A DNA stretch of 64,000 nucleotides from positions 1-64,000 of the forward strand of contig CAYXLI010000009.1 of the NCBI GenBank assembly GCA_964464925.1, given 5' to 3'. Of this stretch, positions 44,079 to 53,410 are shown one piece after another. A program made the position numbers and the translations under genes. This stretch comes from CAYXLI01 sp964464925 (GTDB taxonomy: Bacteria > Acidobacteriota > Terriglobia > Bryobacterales > Bryobacteraceae). Under the pieces are notes generated by a model. The model was not told where the DNA came from, made no database searches, and saw nothing but the letters and a program-made list of their open reading frames with translations. How positions within the stretch are numbered: the stretch's first letter is position 1; each line of letters starts with the position of its first letter.

Positions 44079-44561
44079 TTGGCCCATTCACCGTCGGACA
44101 TCAAGATCCTGAGCGATAATCGCCAGGCGGGACATAACTACCACCTCTACGACAAGTACGAGGCCGGGATTGCCCTGTCCGGAACTGAAGTGAAGGCGGC
44201 TAAGACGGGCAAGGTGCAGTTGAAGGACGCCTACGCGGATATTGTGGGCAATGAGGCGTGGCTATTCAACGCGCACATCAGCCAATACTCTCACGGTAAC
44301 CGCGAGAACCATGAGCCCGTGCGGAAGCGCAAGCTTCTGCTGCACCGGGCGGAGATCGATAAGCTCGCCGGGAAAGTTCAGGAAAAAGGCCTGACGCTGG
44401 TTCCGACGAAACTGTATCTAAAAAACGGGAAGATCAAGTGCGAATTCGCCATCGGCAAAGGTAAGAAATTGCACGATAAGCGTGAGACTGAGCGTGCCCG
44501 CGAACAGAACGAAGAAGCACGCAAAGCCATGCAGCAGCGGAACGCACGGTTCGACGATTAG
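44079..44561 (+). CDS. smpB: SsrA-binding protein (trans-translation)
   Basis: The 160-residue protein delivers tmRNA to stalled ribosomes. It has the family blocks ILSDNRQAGHNYHLYDKYEA, GTEVKAAKTGKVQLKDAYAD, HISQYSHGNRENHEP, RKRKLLLHRAEI and the basic tail KKLHDKRETERAREQ. The start is TTG at 44079. A short hairpin (CGTCAG/CTGACG, 44021-44044) lies in its upstream region. It is followed seven bases later by pepA on the same strand. The ssrA gene is not in the window. Confidence 0.95.
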   Translation: MAHSPSDIKILSDNRQAGHNYHLYDKYEAGIALSGTEVKAAKTGKVQLKDAYADIVGNEAWLFNAHISQYSHGNRENHEPVRKRKLLLHRAEIDKLAGKVQEKGLTLVPTKLYLKNGKIKCEFAIGKGKKLHDKRETERAREQNEEARKAMQQRNARFDD

Positions 44562-44567
44562 AGGAAT

Positions 44568-46031
44568 ATGGACATCTCTTACAGGCAAGGCTCGCCCGAA
44601 CAGGTCGAGGCAGAGGTTCTGGTTGCGCTCGCTTTCGAGAAAGAGGCGGGCGGGCATCCGTTGCAGCCGGCTACGGGCAACTGGGTTTCCGAAGTGTATG
44701 ACAGCGGAGAGTTCGCGGGAAAGCCGTTTGAAACGGCGATTCTCCATCGGCCGAGCGGCATGAAAGCCAAGCGCCTGGCACTCGTAGGTGCAGGGACGCG
44801 CGAAAAGTTCAACGCGACGGAACTGCGCAAAGCGGCAGGCACCGCGGTACGCGCGTTGAAGGGGCGGTCGTTGCGAAAGATTACCTTCGCCCTGCCGGGC
44901 GGCTTCGATTCGGCTGAGTATGTGCGCGCCGCTGTTGAAGGCGCCCTCACCGGCGACTTCGAACCGGACCAATTGAAGACCGATCCCAAGAAGGGCGAGA
45001 AGCGGCTGGAAGCTTTCGTTGTGACCGGCGCCAACGCTGGGCTGGAGAGCGCTGTGAACGAAGCGCGCATCATTGGCGAAGCCCAGAACTTCACTCGCGA
45101 ACTGGTCAACGAGCCGGCAAACCGGCTAACACCGATGATTCTTGCCGGCCGGGCGCGGAAGATGGCCGAGGAGTTTGGGCTGGAGTGCGAAATTCTGGAT
45201 CGGGACCGCATGCAGCAGCTCGGCATGGGTTCGCTGCTCGGAGTTGCACAAGGGAGCGCGGAGCCGCCGGCGCTCATCGTGCTGCGCTACAGGCCGGACC
45301 GTGCCAAGAGCAAGGACCATCTCGCACTCATCGGCAAGGGCGTGACCTTTGACACAGGCGGCGTCTCCATTAAGCCTGCGGACGGCATGGAGAAGATGAA
45401 GTACGACATGGCCGGGGGAGCCGCTGTGATCGGCGCGATGCGGGCAATCGCGCAATTGAAACCCACGGTGACAGTCACCGGATTTATTCCGGCAGTGGAG
45501 AACATGGTCAGCGACCGGTCGCAACGGCCGGGCGACATTGTGACTTCGCTCAACGGTAAAACCGTGGAAGTGCTGAATACGGACGCGGAGGGGCGGCTGA
45601 TTCTGATCGATGCAATCACCTATGCGATTCGCCAAGGCTGCACGCACCTGGTGGATGCGGCGACGCTCACCGGAGCAATCGTGGTGGCACTGGGCCATAT
45701 GTACGCGGGTGCGTTCACGAATAACGAGGAGTTTCTGAGTAAGGTGATGGCTGCATCGAAGGCCCAGGGCGAGCGGCTGTGGCAGTTTCCTCTGGACGAC
45801 GACTACAAAGATTACCTCAAGAGCGCGTTTGCCGACCTGCCAAATATCGGCGGCCGGTGGGGCGGTTCGATCACGGCAGCATACTTCCTGAAGGAATTCA
45901 CTGAAGACAAGCCGTGGGTACACCTGGATATCGCGGGCACCGCGTGGCTGGATGATGCAAAGCCGTTTCTAGCAAAAGGTCCGAGCGGCATGTGCGTGCG
46001 GACCTTCGTGGAACTCGCGCGAAGCTGGTAG
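44568..46031 (+). CDS. pepA: Leucyl aminopeptidase (M17)
   Basis: The 487-residue protein is a two-metal M17 aminopeptidase. It has GKGVTFDTGGVSIKPADGME with the metal-binding Lys and Asp, then the signature NTDAEGRLILIDAITYA and DAATLTGAIVVALGH. The N-terminal domain (about 1-150) is the regulatory/hexamerisation half. It is cytoplasmic and removes N-terminal residues; in E. coli it also binds DNA. GAGGAAT precedes the ATG. It ends directly before the convergent NDH-2 gene. Confidence 0.93.
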   Translation: MDISYRQGSPEQVEAEVLVALAFEKEAGGHPLQPATGNWVSEVYDSGEFAGKPFETAILHRPSGMKAKRLALVGAGTREKFNATELRKAAGTAVRALKGRSLRKITFALPGGFDSAEYVRAAVEGALTGDFEPDQLKTDPKKGEKRLEAFVVTGANAGLESAVNEARIIGEAQNFTRELVNEPANRLTPMILAGRARKMAEEFGLECEILDRDRMQQLGMGSLLGVAQGSAEPPALIVLRYRPDRAKSKDHLALIGKGVTFDTGGVSIKPADGMEKMKYDMAGGAAVIGAMRAIAQLKPTVTVTGFIPAVENMVSDRSQRPGDIVTSLNGKTVEVLNTDAEGRLILIDAITYAIRQGCTHLVDAATLTGAIVVALGHMYAGAFTNNEEFLSKVMAASKAQGERLWQFPLDDDYKDYLKSAFADLPNIGGRWGGSITAAYFLKEFTEDKPWVHLDIAGTAWLDDAKPFLAKGPSGMCVRTFVELARSW

Positions 46032-47345
46032 CTACTTGTTGTTCAAAAGCAGAAGCCGCTTGAGGCGTTTCTCGTCCTCAGTCGGCTCCGGCTCGCCCGT
46101 GATGAGACGCGCGCCCCGGTTGAAGGTGATGTAGTCGAATCCCCAGCGGATGAAAACAATCAAGCGATTCTGGAAATTCACCAGATACATCAGGTGAACG
46201 AATAGCCAGAGCAGCCAAGCCAGAAGGCCGCTGAATTTGAATTTCCAAATTTCCGCGACGCCGGCCGCGCGGCCAATCACCGCGAGGCTGCCCTTATCCA
46301 AATAGCGGAACGGCTCTACCGGTTTGCCTTGTAGCCGCTTTTGGATCAGCTTGGCGGCGTAACTTCCCTGTTGCATCGCCGTAGGCGCGACGCCGGGCAC
46401 GGGCTTGCCATCCTGCTCGAAGTGGGCCATGTCGCCGATGACTAAAATCTCGGGGTGACCCGGGATACTGCAGTCGTTCGCTGTGATGATGCGGCCGCCT
46501 TTGTCCAGTTGAGCGCCGGTTCGATCCGCCACAGTCTTTCCAAGAGGCGAAGCCTTGACACCCGCGGCCCAGAGCACGGTGCGGGCATCAATTCGCTCCT
46601 CTCCGCGGTCTCCCCTGAAAGTTACGCCACGCTCATCTATTCCGGTCACATGCATGCCGTTGCGCGAGCGGACGCCAAGCTTGATCAGTTGGCTTTCGGC
46701 ACTCTTCGATAGCGAAGGATCGAACGGCGGCAGGACACGGGAAGAACCATCGAGCAGCAGGATACGAGCTTCTTCCGGATCAATGGAACGGAAATCGTCC
46801 TTTAGCACGTCATTCGCGATCTCGCCCAGCGCTCCGGATAACTCGACGCCGGTAGGGCCAGCTCCTACGACTACAAACGTCAGCCAGGCGCGCCGCTTTT
46901 CGAGATCATGTTCGCGCTCAGCGGCCTCGAAGGCATAGAGAATTTTGTGGCGGATGCGGGTTGCATCCTCGATGGTCTTCAGACCGGGCGCGTACTCCTC
47001 CCAGTTGTCATTGCCAAAGAAAAAGTTGACCGAGCCAGCGGCGAGAATGAGGGTGTCATATGGAACCTCACCGTCTTTTAGAATTAGCTTCCGCGCGGCT
47101 ACGTCCACATCGGTTACGTCACCAAGGAGGGTGGTGGTGTTCTTCTGTTTCTGAAGAACGGCACGCAGGGGGGCAGCGATCTCTCCTGGAGAAAGGGCGC
47201 CGGTGGCGACCTGATAAAGCAGCGGCTGAAACAGATGAAAATTGCGCCGGTCGATGAGAGTCACATCCACCGGGGCGTGGCGGAGCGCCTTGGCTGCGTA
47301 CAGCCCGCCAAATCCGCCTCCAACAATTACGACTTTATGTGCCAT
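46032..47345 (-). CDS. ndh: Type II NADH dehydrogenase
   Basis: The 437-residue protein has two dinucleotide folds: VVIVGGGFGGLYAAKAL for FAD and FVVVGAGPTGVELSGALGE for NADH. A C-terminal amphipathic/hydrophobic stretch (GLLAWLLWLFVHLMYLVNF) anchors it to the inner membrane face. It passes electrons from NADH to quinone without pumping protons. The ATPTAMQQGSYAA region is the quinone-side motif of this family. It sits on its own, upstream of nothing and convergent with pepA. Confidence 0.92.
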   Translation of the reverse strand: MAHKVVIVGGGFGGLYAAKALRHAPVDVTLIDRRNFHLFQPLLYQVATGALSPGEIAAPLRAVLQKQKNTTTLLGDVTDVDVAARKLILKDGEVPYDTLILAAGSVNFFFGNDNWEEYAPGLKTIEDATRIRHKILYAFEAAEREHDLEKRRAWLTFVVVGAGPTGVELSGALGEIANDVLKDDFRSIDPEEARILLLDGSSRVLPPFDPSLSKSAESQLIKLGVRSRNGMHVTGIDERGVTFRGDRGEERIDARTVLWAAGVKASPLGKTVADRTGAQLDKGGRIITANDCSIPGHPEILVIGDMAHFEQDGKPVPGVAPTAMQQGSYAAKLIQKRLQGKPVEPFRYLDKGSLAVIGRAAGVAEIWKFKFSGLLAWLLWLFVHLMYLVNFQNRLIVFIRWGFDYITFNRGARLITGEPEPTEDEKRLKRLLLLNNK

Positions 47346-47449
47346 AGATTCTTAAGGAGCACCAACGCCGAGACCAGACAGAAGGGAGAGCAGAGCAGCG
47401 GACGTCTTGATTATCGATCTCACCTGAACGAACCAGATCACTAAGACGC

Positions 47450-48583
47450 TCATGCAGATGCAACCGGCGCCTGCATCCCGAATCGGCGAAGGAGCAGGAA
47501 CTCCGATAGATTCTCCCGGGTCAGAAGGCCGACCAGATCCTCATCATGCATTACAAGGACGCAGTTGCCCGCTTCGCCGAGAACCGGAATGGCATCGGCA
47601 AGGTCCATCTCGGGATCTACCTTGGCGAAATTGCGATTCATAATTCCCGCAACGTAGGCGTCCGGACCTTCCGTGGCCATGCCGCGAAGCAAGGCCGTGC
47701 GGCCGAGTAGACCGATGACCTGATTACCAAGCACGACGGGAAAGTCCTGCTGAGACGTTGCGAGCAACAAATCCGCAGCGTCACGAACCGAATTGCCGTG
47801 CGAGAGCGTGTGGAACTCTTTGACCATTGCGGCCCGAACCGGGACGCCGTGAGCGAGCGACCGGCCGACGGCCACGACCTGCTCCTGGGAAGCACCCAGG
47901 TAAACGAAGAAGGCGATAAAGACGAGCATGAACTGCATGCTGAAGACACCGACCAACAGCATGACGAACGCAAGCATCATGCCGGCCTTGGCGGCCATTC
48001 GAGTAGCCTCTTCTGCGGGCCGTGAACGTGCGAGGATCGCCCGAAGCACACGGCCGCCGTCCATGGGGAACGCAGGGATGAGATTGAAGGCAGCGAGAAT
48101 CAGGTTACCCATGGCGATTCGTTGCAGCAGGTTCTTATCCGATGGGGCAAACAGATGGGCAAACGGCACGAGTTGCCCCCATGCATAGAGATATCCGAGG
48201 AGAGCTGCACTGAGGACTAAGTTGACGGTGGGTCCTGCGAGCGAGACCCAGAGCTCTTCGTTCGGCTTCGGCTGGCGTTCCATACGGGATACGCCGCCGA
48301 TGGGGTACATGGTAATTTCAATCGTGCGAATGCCGTAACGCTTCGCGACAACCACGTGACCCAGTTCGTGTAACAGTACCGAGGCGAATAGTGCGACGAT
48401 GTACAGGACGCTCATGAGCGTCGACTGGCCGCCGCCGACGCCAATCAGAATCAGGAACGCGAGAAGAATGATGAAGGTAAAGTGCAGTCGGACAGGAACA
48501 CCGAACACACGAACGGAACCCGCGTAGCCGGGCTGTCCGCGAGGAGGCTGGCTCTGTCCGGATTGGGGTGCGGCCGGATCCAT
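47450..48583 (-). CDS. Site-2 protease family (M50) with CBS domains
   Basis: The 377-residue protein has a Pro/Gln/Gly-rich N-terminus and about six membrane segments. HELGHVVVAKRYG (His72, Glu73, His76) and IPAFPMDGGRVLRA provide the third zinc ligand (Asp). Two CBS repeats cover about 255-370 (AADLLLATSQQDFPVVLGNQ, LADAIPVLGEAGNCVLVMHD). It is an intramembrane protease, regulated by a nucleotide if the CBS pair is functional. The substrate is unknown. It ends about 100 bases before the start of the NDH-2 gene on the same strand. Confidence 0.9.
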   Translation of the reverse strand: MDPAAPQSGQSQPPRGQPGYAGSVRVFGVPVRLHFTFIILLAFLILIGVGGGQSTLMSVLYIVALFASVLLHELGHVVVAKRYGIRTIEITMYPIGGVSRMERQPKPNEELWVSLAGPTVNLVLSAALLGYLYAWGQLVPFAHLFAPSDKNLLQRIAMGNLILAAFNLIPAFPMDGGRVLRAILARSRPAEEATRMAAKAGMMLAFVMLLVGVFSMQFMLVFIAFFVYLGASQEQVVAVGRSLAHGVPVRAAMVKEFHTLSHGNSVRDAADLLLATSQQDFPVVLGNQVIGLLGRTALLRGMATEGPDAYVAGIMNRNFAKVDPEMDLADAIPVLGEAGNCVLVMHDEDLVGLLTRENLSEFLLLRRFGMQAPVASA

Positions 48584-48608
48584 CCTGTTTTGAGATTAGC
48601 AGGTTCGG

Positions 48609-49568
48609 TCAAGGCTGTATTCCGAGTTCGAAGATGTTGTCCTGCCTAACGATGCGAGCGTATTGCGGGCGGTCCGCCGCGGTCTGATGACGATAGGCAC
48701 GCACGACCTCACCGTGATAGAGCAGAAAGACGCCAGGCATCTGGAAACCATCTCCGACCAATTTGCCGGCGCCGTGGCCTTCCAGAATGCCGGCGCGAAA
48801 ACCGCGCACCAGCACCTTCGGGCCGAACAGTTGCAGTAGAGTTCCGCGGCCCAAACCGAAGGCGCGGTAAAGCGCGCGCTTCGGATCGCTGATGCGAAGC
48901 ACGCCGCCGAGACCGTACTTCGGCAGAAACCTGCCGGCATGCTGCTCCGTGCCCATGTGGATGAGAACGATGCGCGCGCCGGCCGCTTCGATTTCCTGCC
49001 GCTGGGCTGCAATGTCTACCAGTGCTTGACGGCAGAACGGGCAACCAGCATGCCGAAGGAAGATTAGCAAAACGGGTGATATACGTGAGACTTCATCGAG
49101 CGTAGCGCCCATGCTGGTTCGGGTGCGGAGCGCAAACTGGATGATCTGCGGGGCAATCGTTCGCTCACCGTTCAGGTGGTATTCGTGGGCTTGGTGAAGA
49201 ATGAGTGCGAAGGGAAGCCACCAGATGAGGTCATTTGTAACGATGGTCCAGCCAAAGGCGAGAGGCAAATGCCCAAGCTGGACCGCGCGGAGGAATCCGA
49301 GCGGAGCGAGGATTTTGCCGAGGAGACCGACCAGGATGATGGGCCAGTGGCGGGTGGGGTTGGTGGCCGCGACCGCGTAGCCGACGCCGTAGACACCTAC
49401 GATCGTTCCGACGCATTGCCATATTTCCGAATATGCCGGAGGCACCATTCCCGCCCAATCGAAAATGGCTCCCGGAAAGAGCACAACGAACGCTCCCCAG
49501 AGGACGTTGTAGGCTGCCGCCGCCCACAGAATCGTCTGCATCCATGTGCCTTTGCGAAGGCTGATCAT
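48609..49568 (-). CDS. Membrane protein fused to a peroxiredoxin-like thioredoxin fold
   Basis: From the ATG at 49568 the protein has 319 residues; a TTG at 49577 is possible. Residues 10-130 form about four membrane segments with no family I can name. Residues 155-319 form an AhpC/TSA-like thioredoxin fold. Its redox site is HAGCPFCRQAL (Cys176, Cys179), followed by VLIHMGTEQHAGRFLPKYGL and GVFLLYHGEVVRAYRH. This resembles the SelL/peroxiredoxin-like group, some members of which use selenocysteine; here both positions are Cys. A thiol-disulfide or peroxide role at the membrane is inferred. Confidence 0.78.
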   Translation of the reverse strand: MISLRKGTWMQTILWAAAAYNVLWGAFVVLFPGAIFDWAGMVPPAYSEIWQCVGTIVGVYGVGYAVAATNPTRHWPIILVGLLGKILAPLGFLRAVQLGHLPLAFGWTIVTNDLIWWLPFALILHQAHEYHLNGERTIAPQIIQFALRTRTSMGATLDEVSRISPVLLIFLRHAGCPFCRQALVDIAAQRQEIEAAGARIVLIHMGTEQHAGRFLPKYGLGGVLRISDPKRALYRAFGLGRGTLLQLFGPKVLVRGFRAGILEGHGAGKLVGDGFQMPGVFLLYHGEVVRAYRHQTAADRPQYARIVRQDNIFELGIQP

Positions 49569-49690
49569 GATTTCCAAGAGACTCTGATGCCCGTGCGGTG
49601 CCGGGTGAGCTAAAGATTCTGAAGGTACTACGAAGCATTAACTCACCGTGACAACACGACACGGCTTCTACATAGGTTCGTCTCCGTTGT

Positions 49691-50473
49691 GTGGCAGCTT
49701 ACCTTAAGCCGGCTAGAAGCGCGCTCGACCGGCTGTATCAAGATCAAGACCTTCCCCGCGCGTTAATAGTGGCGGCGCATCCCGACGACGAAGTCATTGG
49801 GCTGGGCAGCCGTTTGGCGCGATTTTCCGAAGTTGCCCTGATTGAGGTGACGGACGGGGCACCGAGAGATCTGCAGGATGCGCGCGCGCACGGTTTTGCC
49901 AGCGCCGAAGAGTATGCGGCGGCGCGAAGGAGTGAATTGGAAGATGCCTTCCAGGTGGCCGGCGTGCGGCCGAGGCCATGGGTTTCGCTCGGCATTCCGG
50001 ACCAGCAAGCTGCGTTGCACCTGGCGCAGATGGCTGACCAGATCGCGGCTGTCGTCGATCGGTTCCGGCCAGAGCTTGTGCTGACGCATCCTTATGAAGG
50101 GGGCCACCCGGATCATGATGCGTGCGCATTCGCCGTGAACGCAGTGGTACCCGAGGTAGCGGAGTTTGCCTCGTATCACCTGCACAACGGAAACGTGCGC
50201 ACGGGTTGCTTTCTGAATAATGGCGAGCTAGGGCGCCCACTCTGGCTCCGTCCGGAGCAGCATGAACAGAAGAGACGCATGTTCGAGTGCTTCGCCACGC
50301 AACGTGAGACGCTGCGGATGTTCGATATTTCGGTGGAGAGCTTCCGGATGGCTCCGCGATACAGGTTCGACCAGCGGCCGCACGAAGGGGAGTTGCATTA
50401 CGAGCGATATCCGTGGGGGATGACCGGAGCGCGGTTCTGCGAGCTTGTGAAAGAAGCAGGGGTGTGCGCTTGA
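49691..50473 (+). CDS. PIG-L (LmbE) family N-deacetylase
   Basis: The 260-residue protein is a zinc-dependent deacetylase. AAHPDDEVIGLGS (His30, Asp32, Asp33) and YEGGHPDHDACAFAV supply the metal ligands and catalytic Asp. The family removes acetyl groups from GlcNAc-linked compounds (mycothiol and bacillithiol precursors, GPI precursors, antibiotics, polysaccharide intermediates). The start is GTG at 49691. It overlaps the glycosyltransferase-GNAT gene by a few bases, so the two products probably act on one sugar conjugate. Confidence 0.87.
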   Translation: MAAYLKPARSALDRLYQDQDLPRALIVAAHPDDEVIGLGSRLARFSEVALIEVTDGAPRDLQDARAHGFASAEEYAAARRSELEDAFQVAGVRPRPWVSLGIPDQQAALHLAQMADQIAAVVDRFRPELVLTHPYEGGHPDHDACAFAVNAVVPEVAEFASYHLHNGNVRTGCFLNNGELGRPLWLRPEQHEQKRRMFECFATQRETLRMFDISVESFRMAPRYRFDQRPHEGELHYERYPWGMTGARFCELVKEAGVCA

Positions 50474-52401
50474 GTCTAACGATTCTGACAGTCGCGTATC
50501 CTCTGTCCCCGGTCGGCCCAGCCTCAGTGGGAGGGGCCGAGCAGGTGGTGGCGGCGTTGGATCGCGCGTTGGTACATGCGGGACATCGATCGATCGTGAT
50601 CGCGTGTGAAGGATCGCAGGTTGCGGGCACTCTGGTCCCTACCCCGGCGTTCGCAGGCGAGTTGGACGAGGAGACGAGGCGAGCCGCGCACGAGGCCACC
50701 AGAACGGCGATCCGAAAGGCCGTGCGAGAGTTCGAGCCTGACGTCATCCATCTGCATGGCGTTGATTTTTGCGAGTACCTGCCGGAACAAGGGCCGGCGG
50801 TGCTGGCCACACTGCATCTGCCACCGGACTGGTATCCGGCGTCAACGTTCGCTTTGGGGCGTACGGACACGTTCCTGCATTGCGTTTCGGAATCGCAGGA
50901 GCGAAGCTGCCCTTACTCGGCCGACCTGTTGCCGCCGATTCCGAACGGTGTGCCTCTTCCGGACGGGCTGGACGTGCGCAAACGCGATTACGTTCTGGCG
51001 ATGGGGCGGATCTGTCCGGAAAAAGGCTTTCACCTGGCGATTGATGCGGCACAAGAGGCGGGGCTTCCCATCGTACTGGCGGGCGGGCTGTTCGCGTACG
51101 CGGCACACCAGGAGTATTTCCGCACAGAGATCGAACCGCGGCTGGCAAAGCCGAACGTGTTCTTCGCCGGTGCCGTGGGAGGCGAGCGCAAACAGCGCCT
51201 GCTGGCGTCGGCGCGATGCGTGGTCATCCCGAGCCTTGTTGCCGAGACGAGTTCGCTGGTGGCGATGGAAGCGGCAGCTTCGGGTACGCCGGTTGTGGCA
51301 TTTCCTTCCGGAGCGCTGCCGGAGCTGGTGGCCAATGGCAACACCGGCCTGCTGGTAGAGCGCGCAGATGCGCTGCCGGACGCGCTGCGGCGAGCGGATC
51401 AGGAAGTATCGCCGGACGCTTGCCGCGCCTGGGCAGAGGAGCACTTCTCGGAAGAGCGGATGGCACAGAGGTATTTGGGGACCTACGTATACCTGAAGCA
51501 TCGCCCGGGGTACGAAGTCGAAGCCGTTTCGGACAGCGAAGAGTGGGAGCGGTTGTTCGAAGAATCTGAGCGCGCGACGCCTTTTCAGCATCCCGCCTGG
51601 CTCCGCGGTTTCCCTTCGCAGGACCGCCTTCTGTTACAGGTGTGGCGGCATGGGCGGGTAGTGGGGCTGGCTCCGTTGCGTATTGCGGATGGCGTAGTGA
51701 GGTTTCTGGGCGAAGGGATCAGCGACTATCTGGATCTGCTTGCTTCGCCGGGCGAGGAGCAGAATACGGCTCGGGCAACCCTGGAATGGCTACGCAGGCA
51801 TCAGTTCGGTTGCGAATTCACCGATGTACCGGCGCATTCGGCATTGCGGGATGCCGCTCCCGACGAGCGCGGGAATGCGTGTCCGGTGCTGGATCTTCTC
51901 GGATCGGAGATTCCCGCTCGTGTGCTGAAGAGTTTGCGAACAGCGGCACGGGGGCTCGACGTACAGTTCGAGAGCGCCGTCAGCAACAATCTCGAGGAAT
52001 ACATGGATGCACTCTTCCGGCTGCACGCGAAGCGCTGGGAGGGCCGCGGAAAACCGGGCGTTCTCAGGGATTCATGGGTTCAAACTTTTCACAGGCGCAC
52101 TGCGGCTGGGCTTTCCCAAGCAGGCTTGCTTCGGTTTTACGGCATGAGGCTGGAAGGCCAATTGATCTCGATCCTGTATTGCTTCGCGGCGAAAGGCAGA
52201 ACGTATTACTATCTCGGCGGGTTCGATTCAGAGTACGCGCGGCACAGCCCGGGCGCGCTGCTGGTCCATTATGCAATTGAACGGGCGCGGGAAGAGGGCT
52301 GCAACGAGTTCGATTTTCTGCGCGGCGGTGAGGCCTATAAGTACCGCTGGGGCGCAAAGGACCGCTGGAATTACACAGTGCGGCTGCAGGCGCTAACCTG
52401 A
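50464..52401 (+). CDS. GT4 glycosyltransferase fused to a GNAT (FemAB-like) acyltransferase
   Basis: From the GTG at 50464 the protein has 645 residues; a TTG at 50470 overlapping the previous stop is an alternative. Residues 1-345 are a GT-B family 4 glycosyltransferase: SPVGPASVGGAEQVVAALD, LAMGRICPEKGFHLAIDAA, and the donor-binding SLVAETSSLVAMEAAASGTP. Residues 365-635 form a GNAT_6/BioF2-like double GNAT domain (LEEYMDALFRLHAKRWEGRG, RFYGMRLEGQLISILYCF, FDFLRGGEAYKYRWG). A transferase, an acyltransferase and the adjacent deacetylase suggest trimming and re-acylation of an amino sugar. The substrate is unknown. Confidence 0.85.
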   Translation: MRLSLTILTVAYPLSPVGPASVGGAEQVVAALDRALVHAGHRSIVIACEGSQVAGTLVPTPAFAGELDEETRRAAHEATRTAIRKAVREFEPDVIHLHGVDFCEYLPEQGPAVLATLHLPPDWYPASTFALGRTDTFLHCVSESQERSCPYSADLLPPIPNGVPLPDGLDVRKRDYVLAMGRICPEKGFHLAIDAAQEAGLPIVLAGGLFAYAAHQEYFRTEIEPRLAKPNVFFAGAVGGERKQRLLASARCVVIPSLVAETSSLVAMEAAASGTPVVAFPSGALPELVANGNTGLLVERADALPDALRRADQEVSPDACRAWAEEHFSEERMAQRYLGTYVYLKHRPGYEVEAVSDSEEWERLFEESERATPFQHPAWLRGFPSQDRLLLQVWRHGRVVGLAPLRIADGVVRFLGEGISDYLDLLASPGEEQNTARATLEWLRRHQFGCEFTDVPAHSALRDAAPDERGNACPVLDLLGSEIPARVLKSLRTAARGLDVQFESAVSNNLEEYMDALFRLHAKRWEGRGKPGVLRDSWVQTFHRRTAAGLSQAGLLRFYGMRLEGQLISILYCFAAKGRTYYYLGGFDSEYARHSPGALLVHYAIERAREEGCNEFDFLRGGEAYKYRWGAKDRWNYTVRLQALT

Positions 52402-52411
52402 AGTCAGGTGC

Positions 52412-53410
52412 ATGCAGATCGAGTTTACCCCGCAGGGCATCTATCTTCCGGAAATCGACCTCTGGCTGGATCCTCAAGAGAAGTGCAACCGGTCCTGGAT
52501 TTCTCACGGGCACAGTGATCACGCGCGCGGCCTGCACTGCGATGTGATCGCCACGCAACAAACGCTGGAGATTTACAGGCTTCGCTGGCGTGAGGATCCC
52601 GGACAGCCGCAGAATCTGAGGCCCTTGAACTACGGCGAAAGCACGGAGTTTGACGGCGCTCGCCTGACAGCATTTCCGGCCAGTCACATTGTGGGTGCGG
52701 CGCAATTGCTGATTGAGTTCCGAGGTGAGCGCGTTGTCTACACGGGAGATATCAAGCTGCGTCCGCCGATCTGCGGCGCTACGACCGAGGTGATCCCGTG
52801 CGACCGGCTCATCATCGAATCAACCTTCGGACTGCCGATCTATCACTTCCTCTCCCGCGAGCAGGCGCGCGAGAGAATCATTCGCTTCGCGCAGGAATGC
52901 CTGCAGGACGGGATCAGCCCCGTGTTTATCGGCTATCCATTGGGGCGCGGACAGGAAGCGGCGCACGTACTGTGCGAAGCGGGAATTCCGACTGCGATTC
53001 ATGGCTCGATCGCGCGAATGATTCCTGTCTATGAGAAGGCGGGCTACGCGTTTCCGGGCTGGATGCCTTATCTTGCGAGTGAGACGGAGGGCAAGGCGCT
53101 AGTGGTGGTTCCGAATTTCCGCAATGTCCTGGAAGCCAGCGGCAAGAAGATGCGGCTGGCGTATGTATCGGGATGGGCAGCGCTGGACAATGCGCGCACG
53201 CGTGCCGGTGCGGATGAGTTGATTCCGTACTCCGACCATGGCGATTACGAGGAATTGCTGGAGATTGTGGAACGCAGCGGCGCGCACGAAGTGGACGTGG
53301 TGCATGGATACACGGAGCCGTTCGCGCACGTGCTCTCTCAGCGCGGGCTTCATGCGCGTTGCCCACGGGCAATGGCGGCTCGCGCCGGGGAAGAAGTGCC
53401 GGAGGGCTGA
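52412..53410 (+). CDS. Ligase-associated DNA exonuclease (metallo-beta-lactamase fold)
   Basis: The 332-residue protein has SHGHSDHARG (His32, His34, Asp36, His37), FPASHIVGAAQLL and VVYTGDIKLRPP, the metal sites of a beta-lactamase/beta-CASP-like nuclease. This is the small exonuclease named for its constant position beside an ATP-dependent ligase and an Lhr-type helicase. The TGA overlaps the ligase ATG (TGATG). It is the first of four genes of a DNA repair operon. Confidence 0.9.
   Translation: MQIEFTPQGIYLPEIDLWLDPQEKCNRSWISHGHSDHARGLHCDVIATQQTLEIYRLRWREDPGQPQNLRPLNYGESTEFDGARLTAFPASHIVGAAQLLIEFRGERVVYTGDIKLRPPICGATTEVIPCDRLIIESTFGLPIYHFLSREQARERIIRFAQECLQDGISPVFIGYPLGRGQEAAHVLCEAGIPTAIHGSIARMIPVYEKAGYAFPGWMPYLASETEGKALVVVPNFRNVLEASGKKMRLAYVSGWAALDNARTRAGADELIPYSDHGDYEELLEIVERSGAHEVDVVHGYTEPFAHVLSQRGLHARCPRAMAARAGEEVPEG

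Noticed and set aside
49691..52401. A bacillithiol or mycothiol locus
   Set aside because: The domain types fit in outline, but there is no BshC or MshC, and the GT4 sequence looks closer to other family-4 enzymes. Kept as a comparison only.
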